DNA of 59,827 bases from NCBI GenBank assembly GCA_029298735.1, contig JANSLP010000196.1:1-59827 (forward strand), given 5' to 3'. Position numbers and translations under genes: made by a program. Position 1 is the first letter of the stretch, and each line of letters opens with the position of its first letter. This DNA comes from Ophiostoma sp. CBS 140.51 (Eukaryota; Ascomycota; Sordariomycetes; Ophiostomatales; Ophiostomataceae). Shown here in pieces: positions 10,106 to 20,894 of the stretch. Under the pieces are notes generated by a model. It had not been told where the DNA came from and did no database searches. It worked only from the letters and a program-made list of their open reading frames with translations.

Positions 10106-11242
10106 ATGTCCGCCGCCGCCCCAACATCCCTCGAGGACAGCCGCCCTCTGCGCTGGGGCATCATCGCCACCGGTATGGTGGCCTCATGGTTCGTCACCGA
10201 CTTGTGTCTCAACCGGCCGGACGCACAAGCCCGCCATGTGATCCAGGCTGTGGGCAGCTCCTCACTGGAGAAGACCCAAAAGTTTGTCGCCACGCACATC
10301 TCGGCCAACGATGTGGCAGGCCGGCACACGGGCGTCAAGACCTACGGCAGCTACGCCGAGGTGTACGTGGACCCGGACGTCGACATCGTCTACATCGCCA
10401 CGCCCCATGCCATGCACCGGAAAAACTGCCTCGACGCCATTGCCGCCGGCAAGCACGTCCTCTGCGAAAAGCCCTTTACCGTCAACGCGCGTGAGGCCCG
10501 CGAGGTCTTTGACGCCGCCAAGGCCAAGGGTGTTTTTGTCATGGAGGGCGTCTGGACACGCTTCTTCCCGCTGGTGCGCACACTGCAGCGGCTCCTACAC
10601 GAAGAGCATGTTATTGGCGATGTGCACCGCGTCTTTTGCGACTTTGCTATGCCCAAGCCCATGGCACAGCTGAGCCAGACGGACGAGTCGCGCATCACCA
10701 ACCGCGCGCTCGGCGCCGGCACGCTTCTCGACATTGGCATCTACAGTCTGATGTGGGGCATGCTGGCCCTCGACCCGGGCGTCGGCGAATCTGCCCGCAA
10801 GCCGCAGGTGCTCGCCTCGCAGAGCATCGTCAACGGTGTCGACTGGGCCACATCCATGCTCTTGACGTATGCCACGTCCGAGGACGGGGCCAGCCCGGCC
10901 CAGCAGGCCATTCTGACCTCGTCCAGCCTTGCCAAGACACCCGCCGCGTTTTGTCGCATCGAGGGCACGACTGGTTACGTTGTTGTGGAGGGCTTTGCTG
11001 GCTCGGTGCCTGCTTTCTTCACCGTGCATGACACCACAGCACCTGAAGCCCAGCTCAAGAAGTACGAGTTTGAGCGCCCTGGTAAAGGCTTCTACTGGGA
11101 GGCTGATGCTGTTGCGCACAGCATTGCCGCTGGCAAAACAGAGAATGAACTGATGCCCTGGGCGGAGACCCTGCGTGTTATGGATCTGATGGACGAGGTC
11201 CGTCGGCAGGGTGGTGCCACCTTCCCACAAGACGAACAGTAG
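10106..11242 (+). CDS. Gfo/Idh/MocA oxidoreductase, dihydrodiol / D-xylose dehydrogenase type
   Basis: It encodes 378 residues, without introns. The start at 10106 follows a (ACAACC)n leader and directly precedes the Rossmann strand RWGIIATGMVA. The EKP motif is in HVLCEKPFTVNAREA, and VMEGVWTRFFPLVR is typical of the dimeric dihydrodiol dehydrogenase / NADP-dependent D-xylose 1-dehydrogenase branch. Such enzymes oxidise aldoses to lactones or trans-dihydrodiols to catechols. Either activity would fit a pathway handling a sugar-linked aromatic compound. It shares its promoter with the divergent paralogue. The substrate is inferred, not shown. Confidence 0.9.
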   Translation: MSAAAPTSLEDSRPLRWGIIATGMVASWFVTDLCLNRPDAQARHVIQAVGSSSLEKTQKFVATHISANDVAGRHTGVKTYGSYAEVYVDPDVDIVYIATPHAMHRKNCLDAIAAGKHVLCEKPFTVNAREAREVFDAAKAKGVFVMEGVWTRFFPLVRTLQRLLHEEHVIGDVHRVFCDFAMPKPMAQLSQTDESRITNRALGAGTLLDIGIYSLMWGMLALDPGVGESARKPQVLASQSIVNGVDWATSMLLTYATSEDGASPAQQAILTSSSLAKTPAAFCRIEGTTGYVVVEGFAGSVPAFFTVHDTTAPEAQLKKYEFERPGKGFYWEADAVAHSIAAGKTENELMPWAETLRVMDLMDEVRRQGGATFPQDEQ

Positions 11243-12390
11243 ACAATAGACAATGAGATATGTACGAACACTTACAAATAAATATGCACTCAAGAATTAT
11301 AATCATACAGGGATGTTGCATCTCTCGTTTTGTTTACTCTGGTTTATTCAATATGCATATTGGTTCATACTGATCACATTACTGGTACAAGTAAATTGAA
11401 AAGAATATGTTCGACAGTATTTGTCACTCTGGGCTACGTAAATTATAACAGCAATACAAAGCCAACAAAGCATAGCCTTAATAGTCTAGGAAGCCTCGAG
11501 GAATCTCAGACTGCGTAACACATGATGTATGAATCTTCACCTGTGGAGAAAGCTCGGCATTGGTGGGGAGAAGATGGAGAAGCAATGACAGAAATTGGAG
11601 AGACATGGAGAAAAACTGGAGAAAATGAAGGGTAAGGCTCGGCTGGAGATATTCAGCTCACGAGGAAACAGTAGAAAAATAAAAACTATCACAACATACG
11701 ACGCGGGAAAGTGAGTCTTCAACCAATGCCCAGTCTGGACTGAAGCCAGGCTCGGAGGGATCCACTCGATGGCCACGCCAAGAAACAAAAGAGCAAAAAA
11801 AGGGGACAAAGAGCTCGGAACCCATCTCGGAATGCTAGTGCGGACCAAGCTGAACGTGCGCCAATGCCTGCCGGGATTCATTGATTTGACCACATGGCCT
11901 AGGCCCCGGATTCCAGATTCCAGCAAGAAAATCCCCACTGTTGTCATGATAGTGCATACGTGCGATGAACTGTGGAAATACTGAGTACGTTTTTCCCCAG
12001 TGGAGCACCCACATTTGGCGTTCTCATTTTGGCGCCTACCCGTGTTGCCCCAAATTCCCCCAATTCCCCAGGTCCCGAGATTCGAGATTTTCTTCGGGAG
12101 AGTCAGTCTGTGTGTGACACCTCTACCCTCGCCCTCCCCGTCTCCACGTTTTCTCCATCTCTCGCTTCTCGATCAAACTCGGAAAGGAGCCACCAATTGC
12201 TTCCCCTGGTTGCATGCATATATGAGATGCCTCCTTCCCTCGTTTTTTGTCATCTCGGCTGATCTCTCCTCTTTTTGGATCGTCAGCGAGCAACTCCTTT
12301 CACATCTGCCCTTGGCTTTCCTTTCCTTTTCGCATATCTTTTCTCATCCATCTCATTTTTGTTTTTGTCATTTCATAACACAGCGTCACC
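11243..12390. promoter_or_regulatory. Intergenic with promoter of the MFS transporter
   Basis: It holds the 3' UTR of the oxidoreductase and the promoter and leader of the transporter. CTCGGA words occur at 11751, 11814, 11826 and 12178. The last ~250 bp are pyrimidine-rich, as is common near fungal transcription starts. No gene is seen. Confidence 0.5.
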
Positions 12391-14043
12391 ATGGCCAACA
12401 ACGACACTCTGGACGAGAAGGAGGCCCGCATCGAGGCGTCGCAGATGGTCGCCATCAACCTTGCGGATGTAAGCAGCCCTCCCTGACCCATACAGTCAGT
12501 CCTCTCTCAACTTTCATCCACTAACACACATACACAGGTCATCCCCGTCAACCCCAAGCCGTGGTACCTCACGAAGCACCTGGCCCTGCTGAACATGCTG
12601 CTGATTATTCCGCTGCTGTCTGCCGCTACCATTGGCTTTGACGGCGCGTTGATGAACAGCCTGCAGGCGCTCAAGCCATGGAAGACATACTTCAACCACC
12701 CCAACTCGTCGATTCTGGGCACCATGAATGCCATCTTCTCTGTGGGCAAGATCCTGGGTATTGGCCCGGCCGCATGGATGGTCGACCGCTACGGCCGCAA
12801 GCGTCCCATCTGGATCGGCCTCGTGTGTCTTGTGTGCGCGACGGTGCTGCAAGGCGCCGCGCAGAACACGGCCATGTTTATCGTATCGCGTCTGCTGCTG
12901 GGCATCTTCACTGCCTTTATTGCTCAGGCTTCGCCCATCTTGGTGGCCGAGCTTGCCTTCCCCACACACCGTGGCAAGGCCACAGCCTTGTACCAGACGA
13001 CTTTCTACGTTGGCTCCATCTACGCGTCATGGTCGACGTATGGCACTTCCCACATGACGACGTCGTGGAGCTGGCGTATTCCGTCGATCCTGCAGGGCAC
13101 ACTCCCGATTGTGCAGTTCATCTTCCTCTACTTTGTCCCCGAGTCGCCGCGTTGGTTGATTGCCCAGGGCCGGCACACTGAGGCACGCAGCCTTCTGATG
13201 AAGTGGCACGGCGGCGGTCGCGAGGACGACGAAGAGACGGTGGCGTTCATTGAGCTCGAAATGCGCCAGATTGACGAGAGCGTTACGACCGAACAGCACG
13301 TGATGAAAACGACGACCTACCTGGACCTACTGCGCTCGCCGGGCAACCGCCGGCGCACACTGATCGCAGCAATTGTCGGCTTCTTCGCGCAGTGGAACGG
13401 TATCAGCGTCGTGTCCTACTACTTGACTCTCGTCTTGAACAATGTTGGCATCACCGATGCCACGGACCAGACACTCATCGCCGGCTGCCTGCAGATCTTC
13501 AACTGGATCGCGGCCATTCTCGCCGGAGCCCTGATGATTGACAAGCTCGGCCGTCGCACACTGTTCCTCGTGTCCGTCGCCGGTATGTTTTTCTCGTATA
13601 TTGTCTGGACCGTGCTCTCGGGTCTGTTTACCACCGATAGCACAAAGTACCACAACCTCGCCCCTGGTGTCGTTGCTTTCATCTTTGTTTGCTACTTCTT
13701 CTACGACATTGCCTGGGCCCCTCTGCTGCTCGCCTACCCCGTCGAGATCTTCCCCTACGCACTGCGCTCGCGCGGTGTGGCCGTGACGTACAGTTCGACC
13801 TTTATCGGCCTCATCATCAGCCAGTTTGTCAACCCCATTGCCATGTCGCACCTCGGCTGGAAGTACTACTGCGTGTTCCTGGGCATCCTCTTCTGCCTCT
13901 TCTTTGCTATTTACTTTCTGTTCCCCGAGACTCGTGGCCATTCACTCGAGGAGGTTGCCGAGATTTTTGATGGCCCCTCAGGCAACGACTCCACGACTGC
14001 CCACGGCCAGAAGGTGGAGTTGTCCCAGGTCGAGAAGGTTTAA
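12391..14043 (+). CDS. MFS sugar transporter (hexose / lactose permease type)
   Basis: Two exons, 12391-12468 and 12538-14043, flank a 69-nt intron with GTAAGC donor, CTAAC branch point near 12521 and CAG acceptor. The product has 527 residues, the usual length for the sugar-porter family, with about 12 transmembrane helices. Family signatures are DRYGRKRP (~108), PESPRWL (~226), DKLGRRT (~360) and PETRG (~488). The segment QWNGISVVSYYLTLVLNN resembles fungal lactose/cellobiose permease-like members. It should import a sugar or glycoside by proton symport across the plasma membrane. It lies between the oxidoreductases and the ring-cleavage genes, and CTCGGA words occur in its promoter. The exact substrate is unknown. 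Confidence 0.93.
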
Positions 14044-14477
14044 CAAGGGTGAACGGTGTTTGCGAGAGACAAGACATACGTAACACCGTTGCACGTAGAG
14101 AGGTCACAGTTAAGTCAGCCTTAGCTTTTTAGTATGAGGGCAATGAATCTTTAAAATTATTATCAATTCAATATGTTTGCTTTGTGACCTGAAATGTATG
14201 TTTACAATTTGCTTGGATTGTGTAGCTACTGTTTTTCTTGAGGTGTTGTAGGGGCCAAAAGGAGTCAATCCGATAAATTCATGCTGGATTAATGCATTTC
14301 GTGAGAGTTGCAAGTATTGGTTTCAATCATAAAGTAAATAAAACAACATAAAGGCTTTAATTTATTACAATCTGGCTCAAAATTAATGAATAACACCTCG
14401 ACACAATCTCGCTAGTAATGAAACAAAATCAAAACAATATCGTACGAAAAACTCTCTTTTTCTGATGACACCCCTCC
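14044..14477. other. Intergenic between convergent 3' ends
   Basis: AT-rich sequence separates the transporter stop from the stop of the reverse-strand dioxygenase. It is expected to hold both 3' UTRs. Nothing else is seen. Confidence 0.6.
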
Positions 14478-15455
14478 TTACAAGACATCGCCGGTCCGGC
14501 ACAGGGCCAAGTTCTGGAGGAAGGGCCGATCGTTGGCTGCGACGAGGTAGGCCGCTGCCGTGGCCGACTTGTTAATGTGGCGGATGCGCGAGGCGGCGGG
14601 GACGACAAAGGTGTCACGGTTGCGCCAGTGCAGCGTGAGTTTTTTGCCGCTAGGCTCCTCGATCTCGGTGCTGCCCTCGCCCTCGTAGCAGTGGTACAGG
14701 TACGAGCTGGGGTGGTAGAGCACGTCAGTAGACGCACCCGCCGCAATGCGCTCGGCCTGCATGCCAATCGTCGTCGACAGAGGCTTGCCGTCGGGCTGCA
14801 TGTAGTGGTAGATGCTGTAGTTCTCTGATGAGGCATCTAGACTCTTCTGGACGGGCGCCCAGGGCATACGCCATGGCGTCTGCTCGACGGGAGTGCTTGG
14901 GTAGCGCGAGTCGCTGTAGAGCTCGGCAATGTGGACGCGCGCATAGCGGAAGAGCGGCAAGTTGAGGGCGTCAAGCCAGACGATGGGGCCGGAGCTCTCA
15001 TTGCCGTGGTCGTGCCAGTGCCACGTGGGCGTGACGACGACATCGCCACGCTGCAGCAGCATCTTTTCGCCCTCGACCGCCGTGAAGCCCTCGCCATCGA
15101 TGATGAAGCGTGCCGCAAAGGCAATGTGGCGGTGGGCAATGGCGGTCTCGCCCGGGTTGACAATTTGTAGGCCACCGTAGATGGTATCGGTCGAGTGTGG
15201 GCTCGTCATGGCCGGGTTGACGAGCATCAGCACACGACGCTCGGCCTGCTCAGCGGGCACGAGCTTGGCGGCACGCAGGAGCTGGGGCAGGGCCTGTTCG
15301 TAGGACCAGAGGTGCGACACGGCGTTGGGGTTGGGATGCGGCGGGACCATAGCCTCCATCTGCAGCCAAAGGGGCTCCATGTGCTGCGCGGGCAACTCGG
15401 CGAGCAGGCCGTCGAGGCCAGGCTGGCTGGATGTCTCGATATCGATAGAGCCCAT
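14478..15455 (-). CDS. Gentisate 1,2-dioxygenase-like bicupin
   Basis: It encodes 325 residues from ATG at 15455, slightly shorter than typical gentisate dioxygenases (about 340-370). The first cupin holds the likely iron ligands in AHRHIAF (His 108 and His 110) and PTWHWHDHGNE (145-153), followed by IVWLDALNLPLFR, a run typical of the family. The second cupin is the C-terminal third. The reaction is extradiol-type opening of gentisate (2,5-dihydroxybenzoate) to maleylpyruvate; close relatives act on salicylate or 1-hydroxy-2-naphthoate, so the substrate is not certain. It is divergent from a fumarylacetoacetase-family hydrolase, the expected downstream enzyme. A longer in-frame start at 15893 runs through low-quality sequence and is rejected. 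Confidence 0.9.
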   Translation of the reverse strand: MGSIDIETSSQPGLDGLLAELPAQHMEPLWLQMEAMVPPHPNPNAVSHLWSYEQALPQLLRAAKLVPAEQAERRVLMLVNPAMTSPHSTDTIYGGLQIVNPGETAIAHRHIAFAARFIIDGEGFTAVEGEKMLLQRGDVVVTPTWHWHDHGNESSGPIVWLDALNLPLFRYARVHIAELYSDSRYPSTPVEQTPWRMPWAPVQKSLDASSENYSIYHYMQPDGKPLSTTIGMQAERIAAGASTDVLYHPSSYLYHCYEGEGSTEIEEPSGKKLTLHWRNRDTFVVPAASRIRHINKSATAAAYLVAANDRPFLQNLALCRTGDVL

Positions 15456-16375
15456 TGCGAGGTAGGGAGGAGGGTTTGTTTTGGTGAGGTGTCGAGAAAA
15501 GTTCAAAGGTTTGTTAACAGGTGCAGATATTTTGTGCGCAGATACGGCAATTGAACTGCGGTCTGATGGTTTGATTTCGTCTGTCAGTATTGGATGTCGA
15601 CGTGTTGATGCCCCGTTTATCAAACTATCGATTCCAGACGCATGACACTTTTTAACAAGGCTCAACTCTTCGCCCGGCTTCAAGAGTGTGCTGGCAAGGC
15701 AAACCAAAAAGGACCAGAAAACAAGAAAACCGAGTGTCATGAGATGACTATCTCGGTTACCCCGGCCAGGCTCGGGGGGCATGATTGTGTGTGTGTTCTG
15801 TCCTGGGGAAGTGGATGCTCGGAGATGGTGATGCTCGGAAGAGCTTCGGAGGACCATCTGTGCTCGGAACGGTAACGCGGTAGTTGTTGACATAGACTAG
15901 TGGGCCAAGGGCAATAGTAAATATAAGTGCCGAGTTGTGTGAGCTACTATTACCAACTAGCTGGTTCAACCCTCCCGAAGCACCGTTCCGAGCATCTTCA
16001 AGGCATCGCTCGGAACGGTCCGAGCTTCACGAACAGCACCAAAATCACAGTTCCGATACAGGCCCGTCTAGATATCGTGGACGAGAATGACGAGAAATTG
16101 GGATACCACTTATAACGGAAGACCATCCCGAGGCAGCTTGGACAAATAGATGATGGAGAGATTCCTGTTTGGTCATCATGCGCAGAAACACCTTGGGTCT
16201 TACCTTTTTCATTGGACAATTTAGGCACAGCTTCCATCCTACGTCACGCAGCACTTTACCATTTTCACACAACGTCAACGTCACACACATTCAAAGACAC
16301 ACTTCCATCTCCTCCTTCTCTTCCCTTTCTTCATCTTCTTTTCATACCACCACCGCCACCTCTCACACAAACACA
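15456..16375. promoter_or_regulatory. Bidirectional promoter dense in CTCGGA elements
   Basis: It separates the divergent dioxygenase and hydrolase genes. CTCGGA(A/G/AC) or its complement occurs at 15818, 15834, 15863, 15985 and 16009, with TTCGGAG at about 15845. The copy at 16009-16024 is CTCGGAACGGTCCGAG: perfect 6-bp arms with a 4-bp spacer, equivalent to CGG-N6-CCG at 16011-16022. This is the richest cluster of the word in the window. A Zn2Cys6 binding role is inferred. Confidence 0.55.
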
Positions 16376-17299
16376 ATGGCCTGGAAGCGTCTCATCCGGT
16401 TTGTTGACGACAACGGTGTCGAGCAATTTGGCGACCCGTGCATCGACTCGGCCGAGGAGCTGTACGAGCAGCTCGAAGCGGGCACGTTGCACGCGGTTGC
16501 GTACTCGGGCTCGACCTCGCCAACGAGCAGCGCCCTCGTGGCTGGTGAGCGCACGCACGTCAAGGCGCTGAGCGACCTGCTTCGCCCAACCGATGTGCCC
16601 ATCATCCGCTGCATCGGCCTCAACTACATGAAGCACATCAAGGAGGGCGGCCGCACGCCCCCGCCGTACCCGTCCGTCTTTATCAAGCCGTCGACCACGG
16701 TGGCCGGTCACGATGAGGACGTGCCCATCCCCAAGGTGGCCCAGGACGGCACCATTGACTATGAGGGCGAGCTGGCCGTCGTCATTGGCGACCGCCCCGT
16801 CAAGAACCTGGGTGACGACGTTTCTGATGAGGAGGTGCTCTCATACATTGCTGGCTACATGGCGGCCAACGACGTGTCGGCGCGTGCGTGGCAGCGCGAC
16901 CCTAAGAAGGCCGGCGGTGTGCCGCAGTGGTGCTTTTCCAAGGGCTTCGACAAGTACGCGCCGCTGGGCCCCATGCTGGTCTCGGGCGCCGCCCTGAAGC
17001 CCGTCGATGGTTTCTCCGCCACGGCCGTGGCCGCGGCCTCCCAGCTCACCCTGCAGACGTTTGTCAATGGCGAGGAGCGCCAGAACACGAGCACAAGCGA
17101 CCTGCTGTTTGGCGTGATCCCCATTCTGCGCTTCTGCAGCCAGGGCACGACGCTGCTGCCCGGCACGGTCATCCTGACTGGCACCCCCTCGGGCGTGGCC
17201 ATGGGCATGAACCCTCCCAAGTACCTTGATAATGGCGACGTGGTTGAGGTGCGCATCAGCGAGCTGGGCCGTGTCCGAAACAAGATGGTGTTTGAGTAA
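16376..17299 (+). CDS. Fumarylacetoacetate hydrolase-family protein, probable fumarylpyruvate hydrolase
   Basis: It encodes 307 residues, intronless, from ATG at 16376 after a pyrimidine-rich leader. The FAH fold is clear: RCIGLNYMKHIKE (~78-90), the metal-binding E-x-E in TIDYEGELAVVIG (Glu 130 and 132), and a third ligand Asp 166 in AANDVSARAWQRD, followed by QWCFSKGFDKYAPLGP. This family hydrolyses C-C bonds of acylpyruvates. Beside a gentisate dioxygenase, the natural role is fumarylpyruvate to fumarate plus pyruvate, or direct maleylpyruvate hydrolysis. It shares a CTCGGA-rich promoter with the dioxygenase. No isomerase of the GST or DinB type is seen in the window. Confidence 0.9.
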   Translation: MAWKRLIRFVDDNGVEQFGDPCIDSAEELYEQLEAGTLHAVAYSGSTSPTSSALVAGERTHVKALSDLLRPTDVPIIRCIGLNYMKHIKEGGRTPPPYPSVFIKPSTTVAGHDEDVPIPKVAQDGTIDYEGELAVVIGDRPVKNLGDDVSDEEVLSYIAGYMAANDVSARAWQRDPKKAGGVPQWCFSKGFDKYAPLGPMLVSGAALKPVDGFSATAVAAASQLTLQTFVNGEERQNTSTSDLLFGVIPILRFCSQGTTLLPGTVILTGTPSGVAMGMNPPKYLDNGDVVEVRISELGRVRNKMVFE

Positions 17300-17539
17300 G
17301 GGTAGAGTGAGAGAACAAGGGGGTACGGGGTTGATTTCTTTTTTACATGTACTGCTATGAGCGATTACGATATAGAATAAACTACACTGGCCTTTATGGT
17401 ATACAATGGATACAAAATAACGGTTCCTCAATGCTTCAAGCGAGAACATTGCAGCACACAGTCATATACAATGAGGTAGAAAAGGATGGGTATACAATTA
17501 TGTGCTCGATATTATACATAATATTACTACATATTTCCT

Positions 17540-20386
17540 TTACGGCTGGTTCAGCACCTCCCAGGCATGCAGGTTGAGGTCAGAAAAGTCCTGTGCGTCA
17601 AAGGACAACCCGGCAAAATCAAAGTCGGAAAATGGCGCGTGATGGTCGCGTTGGTGGTTGTTCTGACCATGCCCATGCTGGTGCAACAGATCTGGACGCA
17701 TATTGATAAACAAGCCGTGACTCGGGACATCTTCTTGCTGGTACTGCTGCTGAAGTGCCAGCTGCTGTTGTTGTTGATGGTTTAGTGGCTGCTGCTGATG
17801 GCTTGGTAGTTGTCCTTGTTGTTGATTTTGCTGCTGCTGTTGTTCCAAATGTGGTGGATTTGATGGCTGCCGCTGTCCAGTCTGTGCCGACTGGCCCTGA
17901 CCCTGACCCTGACCCTCCTGCCTCTGGCCCTGCCTCTGCCCTCCGAGAATCTCGAGGGCCGCAACGCACCGGTGTGCCGCCAGCCCAAACCGCTTGTGCC
18001 CGTCCAGCAGGTGCATGGCTTGGTCCCAGGATCGTTGTGTGTCGGCCGCGGGGAACAAGTCGGGCCGCAGTTTGGCAAGCACCAATATGCTGGCGGCCGA
18101 GTATAGGTAATAGACACGGTACCACCAAGCAGGAAGCAGGCCAATATCGTCGCGAGATACAGGGTTGGCACCAGGCCCGAAGCGCTCGAGGACGTCAATG
18201 GTGGCCCTGGCCGTGTCCACGCAGATGGCGGCGACGTCCTGCTTGATGCGGGTGCGGAGACTACTGACGCCAAACGTGGAGGGTGCAGAGGGTGCAGAAG
18301 CTAAGGAGATATCGTTAGATGAGGCGCTGGTGGAGGTGGATGTAGTCGTGGAGGCGGTGTTGGTGGCTGCATCATCGAGACAGAAACGGGAGGCAACAGG
18401 ACGGAGAAGGAGGATACGGGCCTGCAGAAATCGAACATGAAGAATGACAGCTTGCCGGGGCTTGCAGTCTACCCGATTTTGCTGTCGTATCTCAACCTCA
18501 TCCAGCTTCTCCAGTCGATCAAATCGTAGGTACTCGGGCAGTCCACGCTCCCACTCGAGCAGGTCCTCGTCGAGCTTCAGCAGCATAGCCAGCGCGTCCT
18601 TTTCGCCCTTTGCACCGGCCATGTTCGTCGCGGCAGCGGGCGAGTAAAAGGCCGAGACCACTTGGTTCATAATCTCGTACAGCTTAACGCTCTTGATGAA
18701 AAACGACAGACTTGGACCGTCGTAGTGTGCGCCGCGCTCGGCTGCCTGGGTCGCACACAACGGCAAGGGCACGGCGGCACACAGCTCACTAGAGATCATG
18801 GTGGGTCGGCCGTGCGTCACTGAGACCATGCGGTCGAGCAGGACACAGCCGTGCCACAACCGGCGGCGTAGTTCACGTTCGGCGAGGGGTAGTGCGCCTG
18901 TATCGTCACCCGGTAAGTGCAGGCCTAAACTCTGAGCGGTCCGGATAGTTGAGCCGACTACCATCCACGTCTGGTGTGGGCTGTTGGTGCTCTGGAGATA
19001 CTGGCTGGCCAGCAGCAGAAACTGCACGGTGGCTAGTGACCCGGCCGTCTCCCAAAGGCTGCTTTGGAGCAGTTTCTGAGCGCGGGCAAAGTAGAAGCGA
19101 CATCGACGCTCACGCTGGCGAAGGATGCGCTGTTGTTGGTGGTGGAATTGCTGCTTCTGGTGACGTTTGTTTGCTTGTGATTGTGGCTCTGAAGATGATG
19201 CTGTTGTACATGACGGAGGTGGCCAGCCCTCAGACAGCTGCGTTGACAAGGCAAAAATGATGTTGAGTGTCGATATAAAGACGCGGTCGTCGGCCGCATT
19301 GTGGGAAAGGAAAGTATTGCCGTCACCATTGTCGTTTTCGTCGTTGTCGAACCTGTCAAACAGTGCCTCGTATGCCGGCGTCCATGTACTCCTCTCCAAG
19401 AAAGGATAGAGTGGGTCAACATAACGCCAGTACAGGCCGACCAGTCGGTCCGCTTCACGCCTGCGTGGCAGCATCTCCAGCATGTCGGCCTCGCCGTCCT
19501 CGTCGTCCTCATCATCGTTGTCATCGTCGTCGTCGTTGTTGTTATTGTGCTCATGCCTATTCCTGTTCTGTGCCAGCCGCTGTGGTAAAGCCAGCGTCGT
19601 CGTCGTGGCATTGGTACCCGGTCCAGCCGAACTTGGCGACGCTGATGCTGCACCCATGTGCATATGCGCGTCAATAGCCTCCTTGATTTGCCGCGTAAAC
19701 GAACCCGCGCTGCTGCTGCCAAAGTACTGCAATGTCCGTGTACCTTCCTCACCGACTACCGTCATCGAGTCGGCCACAATAGCACCCGACGCCGGTCCTG
19801 ACGTCGCCGAGGCATGGCTGCCACCAGTCGCAGGGCCTGTGGCTGGTCCCGAGCTGGGTGAGCGCACGTCCGTGCCACGACCTTCATGATGTTGATGTTG
19901 ATACTGGCCATTGTGGGACCCGTATGATGACGTCGTATGTGGATGCACATGTGTCGGCGTCGGCGTTGGGAAAGGCCGACCACCGTGAGGATGAGGGGCA
20001 TGAGGGTGATGTGGGTAGTGTGAGTGAGGTTGTGAATGCGACTGCGAGTATGAGTGATGATGGTTTGGGTGCTGTTGGTGCAGCGGAGTCGGCTGAGTTT
20101 GCTGTGCTCGGAGGACCGGCGAGTCGGTGGCCTCGGAAAACCCAGGCGTGACCGAGTCTGACGTAGCCGAGACCGAAGCAGCGGTTCTCGGAGTGGGCCG
20201 GCTCGGTGTTGTTGCCGACACAGTCGACACGTTTGGGTCGCTGTACGCACACCGATCGCCCAATGCCAGACGCCGCAAGCAGTTGCTGCAGGTAGGCCGG
20301 CCGCCGTCGCACTTGACCTTGCGCGCACGGCACATGTCGCACGCGATGCCGATCTTGTGGCGCTTCGGACGCGGCTCGTCAGACAT
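17540..20386 (-). CDS. Zn(II)2Cys6 transcription factor with fungal-specific TF domain
   Basis: It encodes 948 residues in one frame from ATG at 20386. The DNA-binding cluster is near the N-terminus, with Cys at 16, 19, 26, 33, 36 and 46 (C-x2-C-x6-C-x6-C-x2-C-x9-C). A long low-complexity region rich in His, Pro and Ser follows, then an acidic Asn/Asp stretch around residue 290. The middle-homology domain includes SQYLQSTNSPHQTWMVVG and RELRRRLWHGCVLLDRM. The C-terminus is Gln-rich, a likely activation region. It sits inside the catabolic cluster, convergent with the hydrolase, and its own promoter has the same TCCGA words, so self-regulation is plausible. The inducer is unknown. Confidence 0.93.
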   Translation of the reverse strand: MSDEPRPKRHKIGIACDMCRARKVKCDGGRPTCSNCLRRLALGDRCAYSDPNVSTVSATTPSRPTPRTAASVSATSDSVTPGFSEATDSPVLRAQQTQPTPLHQQHPNHHHSYSQSHSQPHSHYPHHPHAPHPHGGRPFPTPTPTHVHPHTTSSYGSHNGQYQHQHHEGRGTDVRSPSSGPATGPATGGSHASATSGPASGAIVADSMTVVGEEGTRTLQYFGSSSAGSFTRQIKEAIDAHMHMGAASASPSSAGPGTNATTTTLALPQRLAQNRNRHEHNNNNDDDDDNDDEDDEDGEADMLEMLPRRREADRLVGLYWRYVDPLYPFLERSTWTPAYEALFDRFDNDENDNGDGNTFLSHNAADDRVFISTLNIIFALSTQLSEGWPPPSCTTASSSEPQSQANKRHQKQQFHHQQQRILRQRERRCRFYFARAQKLLQSSLWETAGSLATVQFLLLASQYLQSTNSPHQTWMVVGSTIRTAQSLGLHLPGDDTGALPLAERELRRRLWHGCVLLDRMVSVTHGRPTMISSELCAAVPLPLCATQAAERGAHYDGPSLSFFIKSVKLYEIMNQVVSAFYSPAAATNMAGAKGEKDALAMLLKLDEDLLEWERGLPEYLRFDRLEKLDEVEIRQQNRVDCKPRQAVILHVRFLQARILLLRPVASRFCLDDAATNTASTTTSTSTSASSNDISLASAPSAPSTFGVSSLRTRIKQDVAAICVDTARATIDVLERFGPGANPVSRDDIGLLPAWWYRVYYLYSAASILVLAKLRPDLFPAADTQRSWDQAMHLLDGHKRFGLAAHRCVAALEILGGQRQGQRQEGQGQGQGQSAQTGQRQPSNPPHLEQQQQQNQQQGQLPSHQQQPLNHQQQQQLALQQQYQQEDVPSHGLFINMRPDLLHQHGHGQNNHQRDHHAPFSDFDFAGLSFDAQDFSDLNLHAWEVLNQP

Positions 20387-20894
20387 GATGGGGAGTGGAG
20401 ACCGTCGGTGTTGTGGTGAGTGTGTGGATGTCCTCGGTGAGCGACGCGTTTCCTGTGAGGGGGGAATTCGGTGAAAGCTTTGGTGGGCTCCTTCCTTGGA
20501 GGGCTCTTTCCTCAGTTCCTTTCTCGGTGGGTTCCTTTCTTGGTATGTTCCGACCTTTTTTGTTCTGTTTTCCCTCTTCCTTTCTTGTCTCTTCTTCTCG
20601 GTCGCTTATCGTTCAAACGAGCAATTCCTGGGGAACCCGCACCTCGGAATCGGATCTGGGGATGCTGCAGATGAAATACAATGAAATGTGGTTGCTGGAA
20701 CGAAAATCACAAGACTACTTTTCACCCGTTCGTTCCGAACTCCTTCCGAGGCTCATCCGAGCTACCTCCCCTCCCCACATACTTTCCCCGTAGCCTCCCC
20801 GTAGCCTCCCCATAAGCCCTCTGTGCCCCTGTAAATATTCTTCCTAGCGCCCTCGCCATGCCCTAAAACTCCCGTAGCATCCCCTCAAGACCTT
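20387..20894. promoter_or_regulatory. Promoter of the Zn2Cys6 regulator
   Basis: The region upstream of the regulator also takes in the 3' flank of the GFA gene. It contains CTCGGAATCGGA near 20643, GTTCCGA at 20732, TTCCGAG at 20744 and TCCGAG at 20756. A run of repeated CCCCGTAGCCTC-like units lies near 20784-20812. Regulation by its own product is inferred. Confidence 0.5.

Noticed and set aside
14478..15893. 471-residue version of the gentisate dioxygenase starting at 15893
   Set aside because: The extra N-terminal part runs through the motif-rich promoter and lacks protein-like composition; the ATG at 15455 starts the normal family N-terminus.
16169..16375. N-terminal extension of the FAH-family gene
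   Set aside because: It is Ser/Thr/His-rich leader sequence; the family N-terminus begins at 16376.
17820..17930. CCCTGA repeats resembling telomere-like sequence near 17896
   Set aside because: They encode the Gln/Gly-rich stretch of the Zn2Cys6 regulator and are short and internal.
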